DNA of 64,000 bases from Myxococcales bacterium. Its GTDB lineage: Bacteria > Myxococcota_A > UBA9160 > SZUA-336. The stretch spans positions 16,743 to 80,742 of the forward strand of contig JABSQV010000009.1 of the NCBI GenBank assembly GCA_013215565.1, read 5' to 3'. Under the pieces are notes generated by a model. The model ran no database searches and had not been told where the DNA came from. It was given only the letters and a program-made list of their open reading frames with translations. Every line of letters starts with the position of its first letter. Positions within the stretch are counted from its first letter, which is position 1. Positions 42,234 through 50,722 of this stretch are shown in pieces. The translations under genes were made by a program, and so were the position numbers.

Positions 42234-43775
42234 ATGAGTACAGTCGTACACACCGCGCAGGGTCAGGTCGAGGGCGTTCGCGAAGGCGAACTCGTGGTTT
42301 TCAAGGGGATTCCGTACGCCGAGCCCCCGATCGGCGAGCGGCGCTGGCTGCCGCCGGAGTCCACCCAGCCATGGCAGGGCGTCCGTCCCGCGAGGCAGTT
42401 CGGTCCGGCCGCACACCAGAACCCGATTCCGCTCGACATCCTGCCGGCCTTCACGGTCGGAGACTCGATGAGCGAAGACTGCCTGTCCTTGAACGTCTGG
42501 ACGCCGGGTCTCGACGACGCGGCTCGCCCGGTCCTGGTCTGGATTCACGGCGGAGCCTTCGTGCTCGGATCGGGCGCACAATCCCTCTACGAGGGATCGG
42601 TACTCGCGCGACGCGGCGACGTCGTCATCGTTACGATCAACTACCGACTCGGTCCGCTCGGTTTCATGAACCTCGACGCCCTGACGGATGGACGGATTCC
42701 GGCCACCGGAAACGAAGGGCTGCTCGACCAAGTCGCGGCACTCCGCTGGGTGCGCGAGAACATCGCCGGCTTCGGAGGGAATCCCGAGAACGTCACCATC
42801 TTCGGCGAGTCCGCGGGCGGGATGAGCATCGGCTGCCTGCTGGGCCTGCCCGAGGCACGCGGACTCTTTCATAAGGCGATCCCGCAGAGCGGGGCCTGTG
42901 GCACGTCGAACTCAGCGGAGCGTGCGCTGCGCGCAGCCGAGCGCGTGCTCGCGGAACTGGGGCTCGCCAGGCGCGACACCGACGCGCTGCGTGCCGCGAC
43001 TCCGGCGCAACTGCTCGAGGTGCAGGCTCGCATGGCGCTGCTGGGACAGGCCGATCCCGAACTCGGCGGGATGCCCTTCCAACCCTGCGTCGACGGCCGG
43101 GTACTGCCGCGCATTCCGATCGACTCCGTGAGGGCCGGCTCGGCGGCCGGGATTCCCGTGCTGGTCGGCTCCACCCTCGAGGAATGGAAGCTCTTCGGCG
43201 CGGCCGATCCCTCGATCTTCAGCCTCGGGGAAGAAGAGCTGGTCACCCGCCTCTCCGAAAATCTCGAGGAGACGGACGCGCGCAGGATCATCCGCTGTTA
43301 CCGAGAGGCTCGAACTTCGCGCAACGACCCGGTCACGCCGACCGAACTCATGCTTGCGATCGAGACCGACCGAATCTTCCGGGTCCCGGCGCTGCAACTG
43401 GCGGAGGCTCAGCACGCGAACCGCACCCCAGCCTACAACTACCTCTACACCTGGAAGTCCCCGTCCATGGGCGGAATGCTCGGGGCGTGCCACGCGATCG
43501 AGCTCGGATTCGTCTTTGGCACCATCGACTCGGCGGGCGCGCGCGAGTTTTCGGGAGCCGGGCCTGCGGCCGACGCGCTCGAGCGCAACACCCAGGACGC
43601 CTGGCTCGCCTTCGCACGCACGGGAGATCCGAGTCACGAGACCCTGGGCAAGTGGCCCGCGTACGGGGAAGCACGCCACACCATGCTCCTGGGCGAGAGC
43701 TGCGGCGTCGAAGAGGCCCCCTTCGAGGCCGAGCGCGCGAGTTGGGACGGCGTCGAGACTGCGGGCAGGCTCTAG
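42234..43775 (+). CDS. Type B carboxylesterase/lipase
   Basis: The 513-residue alpha/beta-hydrolase has the type B pattern: VVFKGIPYAEPPIGERRW, SEDCLSLNVWTP, LVWIHGGAFVLGSG (oxyanion hole), and the nucleophile elbow VTIFGESAGGMSIG with the catalytic Ser near residue 190. The His of the triad is near LGACHAIELGFVFG toward the C-terminus. It hydrolyses carboxylic esters; no signal peptide is visible, so it is probably cytoplasmic. A zinc alcohol dehydrogenase gene follows 59 bases on, which would suit a pathway of ester cleavage followed by alcohol oxidation. Confidence 0.9.
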   Translation: MSTVVHTAQGQVEGVREGELVVFKGIPYAEPPIGERRWLPPESTQPWQGVRPARQFGPAAHQNPIPLDILPAFTVGDSMSEDCLSLNVWTPGLDDAARPVLVWIHGGAFVLGSGAQSLYEGSVLARRGDVVIVTINYRLGPLGFMNLDALTDGRIPATGNEGLLDQVAALRWVRENIAGFGGNPENVTIFGESAGGMSIGCLLGLPEARGLFHKAIPQSGACGTSNSAERALRAAERVLAELGLARRDTDALRAATPAQLLEVQARMALLGQADPELGGMPFQPCVDGRVLPRIPIDSVRAGSAAGIPVLVGSTLEEWKLFGAADPSIFSLGEEELVTRLSENLEETDARRIIRCYREARTSRNDPVTPTELMLAIETDRIFRVPALQLAEAQHANRTPAYNYLYTWKSPSMGGMLGACHAIELGFVFGTIDSAGAREFSGAGPAADALERNTQDAWLAFARTGDPSHETLGKWPAYGEARHTMLLGESCGVEEAPFEAERASWDGVETAGRL

Positions 43776-43834
43776 CCTGAACTCAGCACTCTCGGAGGGC
43801 GTATGATGCTCGCACCGCTTCAGCAGGAGGAGAC

Positions 43835-44914
43835 ATGAAGGCAGCCGTCATGCGCGCGGCCAAGCAGCCGCTCGAGGTCGAAGACATCCAGATCAGCAAG
43901 CCGGGACCCCACGAAGTGCTCCTGCGCACCGAGGCCTGCGGCGTCTGCCACAGCGACCTGCACATGATCGACGGCGCGATTCCGGTGCCGCTCCCGACCG
44001 TACTCGGACACGAACCCGCCGGCATCGTCGAGCAGGTGGGCGATCAGGTGGGCTACGTGAAACCGGGCGACCGTGTGGTCGCGTGCCTTTCGGTCTTCTG
44101 CGGGGCTTGCGAGTTCTGCCTGAGCGGCCGTCCCAACCTCTGCGGTGGAGCTTCGACCGCGCGCGCGCCCGAGGCGCCCCCGCGTCTCTCGAAGGACGGC
44201 GAAACGATCCACCAGTTCACGCACCTCTCCGCCTTCGCGGAACAGATGCTGGTGCACGAAAACGCGGTGGTCAAGATCCAGGACGAGATCCCGCTCGACC
44301 GTGCCTGCCTGATCGGCTGCGGCGTGACGACCGGGGTCGGTGCCGCGCTCAACACCGCCCGGGTAGAGGCGGGCAGCAGCGTCTGCGTGATCGGGTGCGG
44401 GGGCGTCGGGCTCTCGGTGATCCAGGGCGCGTCGATCGCCGGGGCCGGACGCATCATTGCGGTCGACCGCGTGAGTTGGAAGCTCGATCTCGCCGCTTCG
44501 CTCGGCGCCACCGACGGCGTCGACGCCTCCGAGAGCGACCCGGTCATGGCGGTCCGGGAACTGACGGGCGGCGGCGTAGACTACGCGTTCGAAGCGATCG
44601 GACTCAAGGAAACCGGCGAGCAGGCCTTTCATATGATCAAGGCCGGTGGCATGGCGGTGATCATCGGCGTGTACGGGCTCGGCGTGAACATCGAACTGCC
44701 GGGGCTCGCGTTCCTGCAGGGAAAGCGCGTCGTCGGCTCCATGATGGGGTCGAACCGCTTCCGGATCGACATTCCCCGCTACGCCGACTTCTACCTCGAC
44801 GGCCGGCTGAAGCTCGACGAGATGATCTCGGCCCGTCGCAAGCTCGGTGAGATCAACGACGCATTCGACGCCATGCGCAAGGTCGAGGTCGCCCGGAGCG
44901 TGATCACCTTCTGA
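43835..44914 (+). CDS. Zinc-dependent alcohol dehydrogenase
   Basis: The 359-residue MDR-family enzyme has catalytic-zinc residues in ACGVCHSDLHMIDG and TVLGHEPAGIVEQVG, and a structural zinc site CGACEFCLSGRPNLC. The nucleotide motif is SVCVIGCGGVGLSVIQGASIAGAGRIIAVD. The pattern is like class III and mycothiol-dependent-type dehydrogenases. It oxidises primary alcohols or reduces aldehydes with NAD(P). The ATG at 43835 follows AGGAGGAGAC. It is downstream of the carboxylesterase and may use the released alcohol. It converges on the methyltransferase gene at 44919. Confidence 0.9.
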   Translation: MKAAVMRAAKQPLEVEDIQISKPGPHEVLLRTEACGVCHSDLHMIDGAIPVPLPTVLGHEPAGIVEQVGDQVGYVKPGDRVVACLSVFCGACEFCLSGRPNLCGGASTARAPEAPPRLSKDGETIHQFTHLSAFAEQMLVHENAVVKIQDEIPLDRACLIGCGVTTGVGAALNTARVEAGSSVCVIGCGGVGLSVIQGASIAGAGRIIAVDRVSWKLDLAASLGATDGVDASESDPVMAVRELTGGGVDYAFEAIGLKETGEQAFHMIKAGGMAVIIGVYGLGVNIELPGLAFLQGKRVVGSMMGSNRFRIDIPRYADFYLDGRLKLDEMISARRKLGEINDAFDAMRKVEVARSVITF

Positions 44915-44918
44915 GCGC

Positions 44919-45716
44919 TCAGGGCGCCGCGCCCGTAACCAGAAACTGCGGCAGCAGCAGCAGGAGCGTGCCGGCCTCGGCCGCGTCCCGCGCGTCCTCT
45001 AGGATTCTGTCGATCCGGGAATCCTGCATGCGGCCGCTCGCGCGCGCGTAGCTCGCCATGTTGGACAGGATCGGCAGCATCCGGCCGTGTGTGTCGGCTC
45101 CCGCGAGGACCCGAACCGTCACCTCGCAGAATCCGGCCGCGCGGAAGAGACCGTAAAGCCGGCGTCCGATCAGCGGCGTCCGGTAGGCGGGTCGCGCCGC
45201 CTCGAAGAGTTCCGCGATCGGCTCCGGGCCGAGCGGCTCGACGGTCAGCAGGCCCCAGTCGCTGTCGATCGTGTGTGCGAGGCCCCCGGAGCGGAGTCCG
45301 CGCCGGAACTCGGCCAGCGTCGCGGCCGGGTCATCCACGTACTCCAGCACGTTCTTGCACACCACCCGGTCGGCGGCGGCATCCGGCAGCGGCAGTCCGT
45401 CCCTGTCGATCCGGTGAATCGTGACACGGTCCCCCAGGCCCTGCCCGGCCAGCCGGCGCCGTGCCCGCTCGACGAAGCTGGTGTTGATGTCCACGCCGTG
45501 GACGTGTCCGTCCGGGCCCACGCGCCGCGCGAGTTCGAGCGTGAGCAGGCCGGGCCCGCATCCGTAGTCCACCACGGTCTGGCCGGGCCGGAGATCTGCC
45601 GGCTCGAGCAGGGGCGCCATCCGCGGATGCCACTCGAACATCTTCTCGTAGGCCTCGAGCCGTTCCGGCTCGACCACGAGCCAGTGGTCCCGATAGTAGG
45701 TCTCTGGATTCGACAT
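44919..45716 (-). CDS. SAM-dependent methyltransferase
   Basis: The 265-residue protein has SAM motif I TVVDYGCGPGLLTLELA, HGVDINTSFVERARRRLAG and VCKNVLEYVDDPAATLAEF, typical of Methyltransf_25/31 small-molecule methyltransferases. The start is ATG 45716 (MSNPETYYRDHWLV), with GAGGAGGAG about ten bases upstream; the in-frame reading from 45788 would overlap the neighbouring gene. The NagB-like gene lies 34 bases upstream on the same strand, so the two may be co-transcribed. The substrate is unknown. Confidence 0.8.
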   Translation of the reverse strand: MSNPETYYRDHWLVVEPERLEAYEKMFEWHPRMAPLLEPADLRPGQTVVDYGCGPGLLTLELARRVGPDGHVHGVDINTSFVERARRRLAGQGLGDRVTIHRIDRDGLPLPDAAADRVVCKNVLEYVDDPAATLAEFRRGLRSGGLAHTIDSDWGLLTVEPLGPEPIAELFEAARPAYRTPLIGRRLYGLFRAAGFCEVTVRVLAGADTHGRMLPILSNMASYARASGRMQDSRIDRILEDARDAAEAGTLLLLLPQFLVTGAAP

Positions 45717-45750
45717 GCCCGGGTACTCCTCCTCATCCCCGTAGGAGATT

Positions 45751-46440
45751 CTAGACCCGCCGGGCAGCCTCCCCGACCACGAGCACACGGCAGTCCGGAT
45801 GCCGCCGCAGAAACGACGCCGGCAGGTCGCTCCCCTCGGGGCCCTCGATCACGCGCTCGAGCGCGCGCCGCTTACCGGCGCCATCCACGACCAGCACGAT
45901 CCGCTCGGCCGATAGCAGGCTCGCCAACCCCAGGGTGAGCGCGTGCGTCGCGGGCGCGACCTCGCCGAGCCGGTCTAGATTCTCCGGAAGAATCTCGACC
46001 AGTCGGGTCCGCGTCTCCGGCCCGCTCCCGGGTTGATTGAAGGCGACGTGTCCGTCCGGGCCGAGCCCGAGCACGCAGACCGCGAGTCCGGCAGCTTCGA
46101 CGCAGTTCTCGAGCCGCCGCGATGCCCGCGCCGGGTCCTGTACTGCGATCTCGTGCACGAAGTCGCTGAGTTCCGCAGGCAACGCCCTTCGGAGCCGTCC
46201 CGAAAACGAATTCCGCGGGGACGCGGGCGCCGGAACGAGTTCGTCCACGGGAAGAAAGAGCTTGTCCTGGAGTCCGGCAGCATTCGGGTCCAGGCCTGCG
46301 TAGTGCGGGAGCGTGGATCGCCCGACCGCGAGCGCGATCAGCCGGCGCTCGGCCGCAGAGCCCTTCTCGATCTCGGCGCAGAGCTGATCCCCGAGCAGAT
46401 GGGCTGAGGGAAAGAACTGAAGGCTGGGTCCCGGCGGCAT
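45751..46440 (-). CDS. NagB/glucosamine-6-phosphate isomerase-like protein lacking a catalytic Glu
   Basis: The 229-residue protein follows the NagB/6-phosphogluconolactonase fold: RLIALAVGRSTLPHYAGL, LFLPVDELVPA (D66) and VCVLGLGPDGHVAFNQPGSG with D129 and H131. In glucosamine-6-phosphate deaminase the last segment reads DGHIAFNEP and the Glu (E. coli E148) works in ring opening; here it is Gln136. The rest of the site looks kept. It might be a deaminase with altered activity or another sugar-phosphate enzyme. It is slightly shorter than NagB (about 260) and lies upstream of the methyltransferase gene. Confidence 0.75.
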   Translation of the reverse strand: MPPGPSLQFFPSAHLLGDQLCAEIEKGSAAERRLIALAVGRSTLPHYAGLDPNAAGLQDKLFLPVDELVPAPASPRNSFSGRLRRALPAELSDFVHEIAVQDPARASRRLENCVEAAGLAVCVLGLGPDGHVAFNQPGSGPETRTRLVEILPENLDRLGEVAPATHALTLGLASLLSAERIVLVVDGAGKRRALERVIEGPEGSDLPASFLRRHPDCRVLVVGEAARRV

Positions 46441-46515
46441 CGCGCCCCGAGACTAGCGCCCGATCCACGGCCCGGCGTAGGCTCGGCAGGAATCTACACG
46501 ACAGGGGGACGGAGA

Positions 46516-47313
46516 ATGACGAAAGACGACCTCAGCGACGTTTCCTACGAGGTCGATCGGAGCCTGGCCTGGATCACGATCGAGCGGCCCGAACGCTACA
46601 ACGCCTTCACCGGACACACGGTCGATGAATTGATCTTCTGCTTCAAGGCGGCCTGGGCAGATCGCAGCGTCGGCGTGATCGCCCTGACCGGGGCCGGGGA
46701 CCGCGCCTTCTGCGCGGGCGGGGACCAGAAGCAGCGCGCGGAAAGCGGAGACTACGGCCCCACGGCGAGCGGCCTCTTCGAAATCGAGAACCTGCACCGC
46801 GTGATTCGCGACGTGCCAAAGCCCGTGATCGCGGCCGTGAACGGGGTCGCGATCGGTGGCGGCCACGTGCTGCAGGTGATCTGCGACCTGACCATCGCGG
46901 CCGAGCACGCGCGCTTCGGTCAGGCGGGGCCGCGAGTCGGCTCGTTCGATGCGGGCTTCGGCAGCGCCTACCTGGCCAGGATCCTGGGCGACAAGCGCGC
47001 GCGCGAAGTCTGGTATCTGTGTCGGCAGTACGACGCAGCGACGATGGAGCGCTGGGGACTCGTGAACCGCGTGGTACCGGGCTCCGAACTTCGCGCCGAA
47101 GTCCGCCACTGGGCGGATGAGATGCTCGAGAAGAGTCCGACCGCGCTTCGCGTCCTGAAGCACTCGTTCAACGCGGACAGCGACTCGATCGGCGGGATCG
47201 GGAGCCTGGCATTCGCGAGCCTCGACCTATTTCTCGAGAGTCCCGAGGCGGCCGAGGGAGTCGAAGCTTTCAGCGAGAAGCGAAGCCCGGACTTCTCGAA
47301 GTTCCGCCGCTAG
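46516..47313 (+). CDS. Enoyl-CoA hydratase/isomerase family, MenB/BadI subgroup
   Basis: The 265-residue crotonase has RAFCAGGDQKQRAESGDYG (oxyanion-hole loop), NGVAIGGGHVLQVICDLTIAAEHARFGQAGPRVGSFDAGFGSAYLARILG and the C-terminal SEKRSPDFSKFRR. These match 1,4-dihydroxy-2-naphthoyl-CoA synthase (MenB) and its relative 2-ketocyclohexanecarboxyl-CoA hydrolase (BadI). DVPKPVIAAVNG and the C-terminal end look somewhat nearer BadI. No other menaquinone or benzoate genes are in view, so the substrate is uncertain. The ATG at 46516 has GGGGGACGGAGA upstream, and TAGGCT at 46478-46483 is a possible -10. Confidence 0.85.
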   Translation: MTKDDLSDVSYEVDRSLAWITIERPERYNAFTGHTVDELIFCFKAAWADRSVGVIALTGAGDRAFCAGGDQKQRAESGDYGPTASGLFEIENLHRVIRDVPKPVIAAVNGVAIGGGHVLQVICDLTIAAEHARFGQAGPRVGSFDAGFGSAYLARILGDKRAREVWYLCRQYDAATMERWGLVNRVVPGSELRAEVRHWADEMLEKSPTALRVLKHSFNADSDSIGGIGSLAFASLDLFLESPEAAEGVEAFSEKRSPDFSKFRR

Positions 47314-47333
47314 ACCGGTATCGGAAGGAAGCC

Positions 47334-47549
47334 ATGCAACCCCTCTCAGGTTCCGGACCGAATTGGATCGGCGCCTGCGGCGTCAGCCGGCTGGGGGTCG
47401 CCTTCGTCCTGAATCTGTTCGGGATCCTGCCCCGCGGGTCCCGGAGCGATCAGTCGCTAAACGCTGCGGGCGCGAGCCTCGCCGGGTACGCCGCGGTCGC
47501 CCTGGTCGCGCGCTTGCGGGGCGTCCGCCCCTATACTGCGGAGCCGTGA
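47334..47549 (+). CDS. Small membrane protein, CBU_0592-like
   Basis: The 71-residue protein matches, by pattern, the CBU_0592-like small membrane domain. WIGACGVSRLGVAFVLNLFGILPRGS is a first segment and SLNAAGASLAGYAAVALVARLRG, with the Q-x-LN-GA core, a second transmembrane segment. The function of this family is unknown. The ATG at 47334 has GGAAGGAAGCC upstream. The stop overlaps the ATG of the following HAD gene (TGATG), so the two are translationally coupled. Confidence 0.6.
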   Translation: MQPLSGSGPNWIGACGVSRLGVAFVLNLFGILPRGSRSDQSLNAAGASLAGYAAVALVARLRGVRPYTAEP

Positions 47550-48292
47550 TGAAAGAACCCCGCACCGGGAAGCGAGCCGCGACGGACGGAGCCGTGACGT
47601 CCCCGAACCCGGCACTCTCCGCGGCGCTGTTCGACCTCGACGGAACGCTCTCCGATCCCGCCGTGGGAATCACGCTCTCGATCCAGCACGCGCTGCAAGA
47701 ACTCGGCCACGAGAGCCCGCCGGCCGAGTCGCTGTTTCGCTTCATCGGACCTCCGCTGCGGGAGACCTTTGCCACGCTCCTGGCACCGGGAGATCCTGCC
47801 ACGATCGAGAGGGCCGTCGCGCTGTATCGCAAACGCTTCGGGGAGGTCGGCCTGTTCGAGAACCGCATCTACCCGGGAATCCGGGAACTCCTCATCGGGC
47901 TCGAAAAACTCGACTACCGAATCCTGATCGCAACCTCGAAGCCGATCGTCTACACCGAGCGGATTCTGCGGCACTTCGCGATCGCCGACCACTTCGAGGC
48001 CGTCTACGGCCCCGAACTCGACGGCCGAAACGACGACAAGGCGGAGCTGGTGCGCTTTCTGCTGCGCGAGGAACGCCTGGATCCGGACACGACCGCGCTC
48101 GTCGGAGACCGTCGCCGCGACATGGAAGCGGCGCGGCAGAACGGGCTGTTTGCGATCGGGGTTGCGTACGGCTTCGGAACCGAGGCGGAGCTCGCGTCTG
48201 CGGGGGCCGATCGCGTGGTGCGCGACCCCACAGCGCTGCTCGAGCTGCTGGAACGCGCGCGGGCGGACGCTGGCGCGCTGCGCGCGGAGTAG
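47549..48292 (+). CDS. HAD-superfamily hydrolase, phosphoglycolate phosphatase-like
   Basis: The 247-residue protein has HAD motif I AALFDLDGTLSDPAVG, motif II RILIATSKPIVY, a K in NDDKAELVRF and motif IV TALVGDRRRDMEAARQNG, with a helical cap between. It resembles Gph but with a different substrate loop (FRFIGPPLRETFATLLAPG). This pattern is close to HAD proteins often annotated as 5'-nucleotidase or phosphoglycolate phosphatase. The start is ATG 47549, overlapping the stop of the small membrane protein. It converges with the RND exporter gene. Confidence 0.85.
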   Translation: MKEPRTGKRAATDGAVTSPNPALSAALFDLDGTLSDPAVGITLSIQHALQELGHESPPAESLFRFIGPPLRETFATLLAPGDPATIERAVALYRKRFGEVGLFENRIYPGIRELLIGLEKLDYRILIATSKPIVYTERILRHFAIADHFEAVYGPELDGRNDDKAELVRFLLREERLDPDTTALVGDRRRDMEAARQNGLFAIGVAYGFGTEAELASAGADRVVRDPTALLELLERARADAGALRAE

Positions 48293-48316
48293 AGTCCCTC
48301 CGAACTCGCCTCCGCG

Positions 48317-50722
48317 TCAGCTCAGAGGCGATGTAAAACTTCGCGTCTTCTCCGGAGCGGCCCCGGGGTGTGCGGCCCGCGCGCGCCTGGCTTGCCACTG
48401 CCCGACGCGATCTCCGATCACCAGGACGGCCGGCAGCAGAAACAATTCGGAGATCACGGCGAGTATGACCGCGAGCGCCGAGAGAATGCCCAGATACGCC
48501 AGGCTCTGGAAGTTCGAGAAGCCGAGCAGCGAGAATCCGGCCGCCAGGATCAGGGTCGAGAAGATCGCGGCGTTTCCGCTGAATCCGAACGAGAAGCGAA
48601 CCGCACGCGAAACGTCCGCGCCTTCCCTCCGGGCGTTCCGGTAGTGCAACAAGAAGTAGACTGTGTCGTCGACCGAGATCCCGATCAGGACCGTGGCGAC
48701 CATCGCGGTTCCGATGTCGAGCAGGATCCCCCAGTACCCCATCAGGCCGAGTAGCACTGCGATGGGCAGCATGTTCGGAATCATGCCGAGCAGCGCCAGC
48801 CGCAGCGAACCCACCAGCAGCGCGAGCACGATCAGGATCGTGACGAAGGCGCCGCTGAAGCTGGACACCTGTGTCCGGAGCACCAGGTCGGACAGCAGCG
48901 CGTTCAGATCGGAGATGCCCGTGGTCGATACCGACCAGCCGGGGGCGGCCTCAGCAACGGCTCGCTCGAGCTTTCGACCCTCGACCAGGTTCGTGCTGGA
49001 GTCCAGGATCGGCCAGGGAACCGAGAGTCGAACCATCCGCAGGTCGATGCTCACGAGCGACTCGAGCCACTCAGGAGCCGCGGACTGGAGCAGAAACACA
49101 AGCTCCTCGATCTCCCCGCTGGAACCCGGAAGCGCCCCCGCACCCGGGTCCGAATCTCCGAGCAGGGCGTCGACCCGTCGCAACAGCGCGAGCACGGAGT
49201 CCACCCGCCGCACGTAGGGGCTCTCGAGCAACGCCCGCTCGGCGTTGGCCAGTTCTCTGAACGCGCCGGCATCGCTGAGCGAGACCCCCGGGGGCGCCTC
49301 GAGAATGATCTCGCGCGTCCTGGTATGACGCAGTTGATCCGACACGAAGGTCTCGGAACGGAAGATGTAATCCGACTCGTCCAGGATCTGAAACAGATCA
49401 TTCTGCACGTGAATCCGACTCATCCCGACAACGGCCGCTGCCAGCGTCACGACCGAAAGACCGAGCAGGAGTCCTGCGCGCCGCGTGCTGAAGGCGTGGA
49501 TGCCGTCCAGGATGCGGTCCCCGAGTTCGAGGTTGGGCCTGCGGCGAATGCGTGGGGGAAACAGGAGGACGAGCACCGGCAGCAGCGTGAAGGTCGCCAC
49601 GAAGGCGCCCGCGATCCCGACCGCGGCCATCGCACCGAATTCGCCCAGGTGCGTGAGCGGCGCCAGCAAAAAAGATAGCAACCCGAGCGAGCTCGTGAGC
49701 GCGGTCATCAGGCTCGGAACTCCGAGTTCCCGGGCCGCTCGCTCGAGCGACGCCCGATTCGCGAGGCCGAGATCGCGGTGCTGAAAGTAGCGCGTCATCA
49801 GGTGCATCGCGTCGGTGACCCCGATCACAACGATCAGGATCGGAAGAATCGAGCTCACGACCGTGATCGGAATGCCGAGATGCCCCATCAGACCGAAGGC
49901 CAGCAGGGTCGCGGCCGCCACGCAGATCAGGGGCACGAACGCGGCGACCAGGGAGCGGAACACGCGGTAGAAGGCCACTGCGACGACCAGGAACATGAGC
50001 GGGATCAGGAGCGCCAGATCGTCCCGTGTGTTCTGGTTGCTGAGCGTCGAAGCGATCGGCTGCCCGACCGCGAAGGCCACGAGCCCCGTTTTGCGCTCGA
50101 AGTCCTCTAGAACCGAAAGGAGTTCCGTGACGAGCACGCGTCGTTCGGATTCCGAGAACGTCCGGGAAGGAAACTGCACCACGAGCCCGGCGGTGTCGGC
50201 ATCCGCCGAAACGAAGGCGCCCACGAACGATGGGTCTCCGAGCACGCGCGTTGCGAGATCCCGGATCTCGGCTTCTTGCCCCGTCGCGAGGTCCCCGAGA
50301 CGCCGGACGAGAAGACTGCGTCCCTCCGCGTCCAGATACGGCGCGCTCGTGAGCCCCAGAACGCGATCCACCCCATTCAGGTTCCAGAGCTCTTCCTCGA
50401 GGGCGCCGAGTTGCTCGAGTACACGCGGTTCGAACACCCGGCTACAGCGCTCGCTGCGGGCACAGCTCACGGCCACCAGGATGAGCTCGTCGCTCGCGAA
50501 CTCGTCCAAAAAGCGGTCGTAGCGAACAACGGCAGGACTATCCCGGGGCAGGAAGCCCAGCAGCGAGGAAAGCTGCTCCAACCGGGCTACCCCGAGCGCG
50601 AGCCAGGCACACAGCGCGCCGGTCAGCACGAGCGTGAGCGCCGGGTGTCGGAGCGCCGCCGAGGTCGAGACCGCGATGAAGTTCGCGAGCCGGCCGATGG
50701 CGGCTTCGAGCAATCGGGGCAT
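48317..50722 (-). CDS. RND-superfamily (MMPL-type) exporter
   Basis: The 801-residue protein is built of two repeats, each with one leading transmembrane helix, a large periplasmic loop and about five more helices. The transmembrane segments FLVVAVAFYRVFRSLVAAFVPLICVAAATLLAF and LGMIPNMLPIAVLLGLMGYWGILLDIGTAMVATVLIGISVDDTVYFLLHYR hold the conserved GxxxDD/GISVDDT motif of RND/MMPL pumps. It resembles the hydrophobe/sterol/hopanoid-type predicted exporters rather than AcrB, and no membrane-fusion protein or TolC gene is nearby. Cargo is unknown, perhaps lipids. It is divergent from the MATE gene across a 311-base region. Confidence 0.87.
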   Translation of the reverse strand: MPRLLEAAIGRLANFIAVSTSAALRHPALTLVLTGALCAWLALGVARLEQLSSLLGFLPRDSPAVVRYDRFLDEFASDELILVAVSCARSERCSRVFEPRVLEQLGALEEELWNLNGVDRVLGLTSAPYLDAEGRSLLVRRLGDLATGQEAEIRDLATRVLGDPSFVGAFVSADADTAGLVVQFPSRTFSESERRVLVTELLSVLEDFERKTGLVAFAVGQPIASTLSNQNTRDDLALLIPLMFLVVAVAFYRVFRSLVAAFVPLICVAAATLLAFGLMGHLGIPITVVSSILPILIVVIGVTDAMHLMTRYFQHRDLGLANRASLERAARELGVPSLMTALTSSLGLLSFLLAPLTHLGEFGAMAAVGIAGAFVATFTLLPVLVLLFPPRIRRRPNLELGDRILDGIHAFSTRRAGLLLGLSVVTLAAAVVGMSRIHVQNDLFQILDESDYIFRSETFVSDQLRHTRTREIILEAPPGVSLSDAGAFRELANAERALLESPYVRRVDSVLALLRRVDALLGDSDPGAGALPGSSGEIEELVFLLQSAAPEWLESLVSIDLRMVRLSVPWPILDSSTNLVEGRKLERAVAEAAPGWSVSTTGISDLNALLSDLVLRTQVSSFSGAFVTILIVLALLVGSLRLALLGMIPNMLPIAVLLGLMGYWGILLDIGTAMVATVLIGISVDDTVYFLLHYRNARREGADVSRAVRFSFGFSGNAAIFSTLILAAGFSLLGFSNFQSLAYLGILSALAVILAVISELFLLPAVLVIGDRVGQWQARRARAAHPGAAPEKTRSFTSPLS

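Noticed and set aside
44919-46440. Amino-sugar catabolic operon (NagB plus neighbours)
   Set aside because: The NagB-like protein lacks the Glu of the active site and no nagA, nagC or PTS gene is present.
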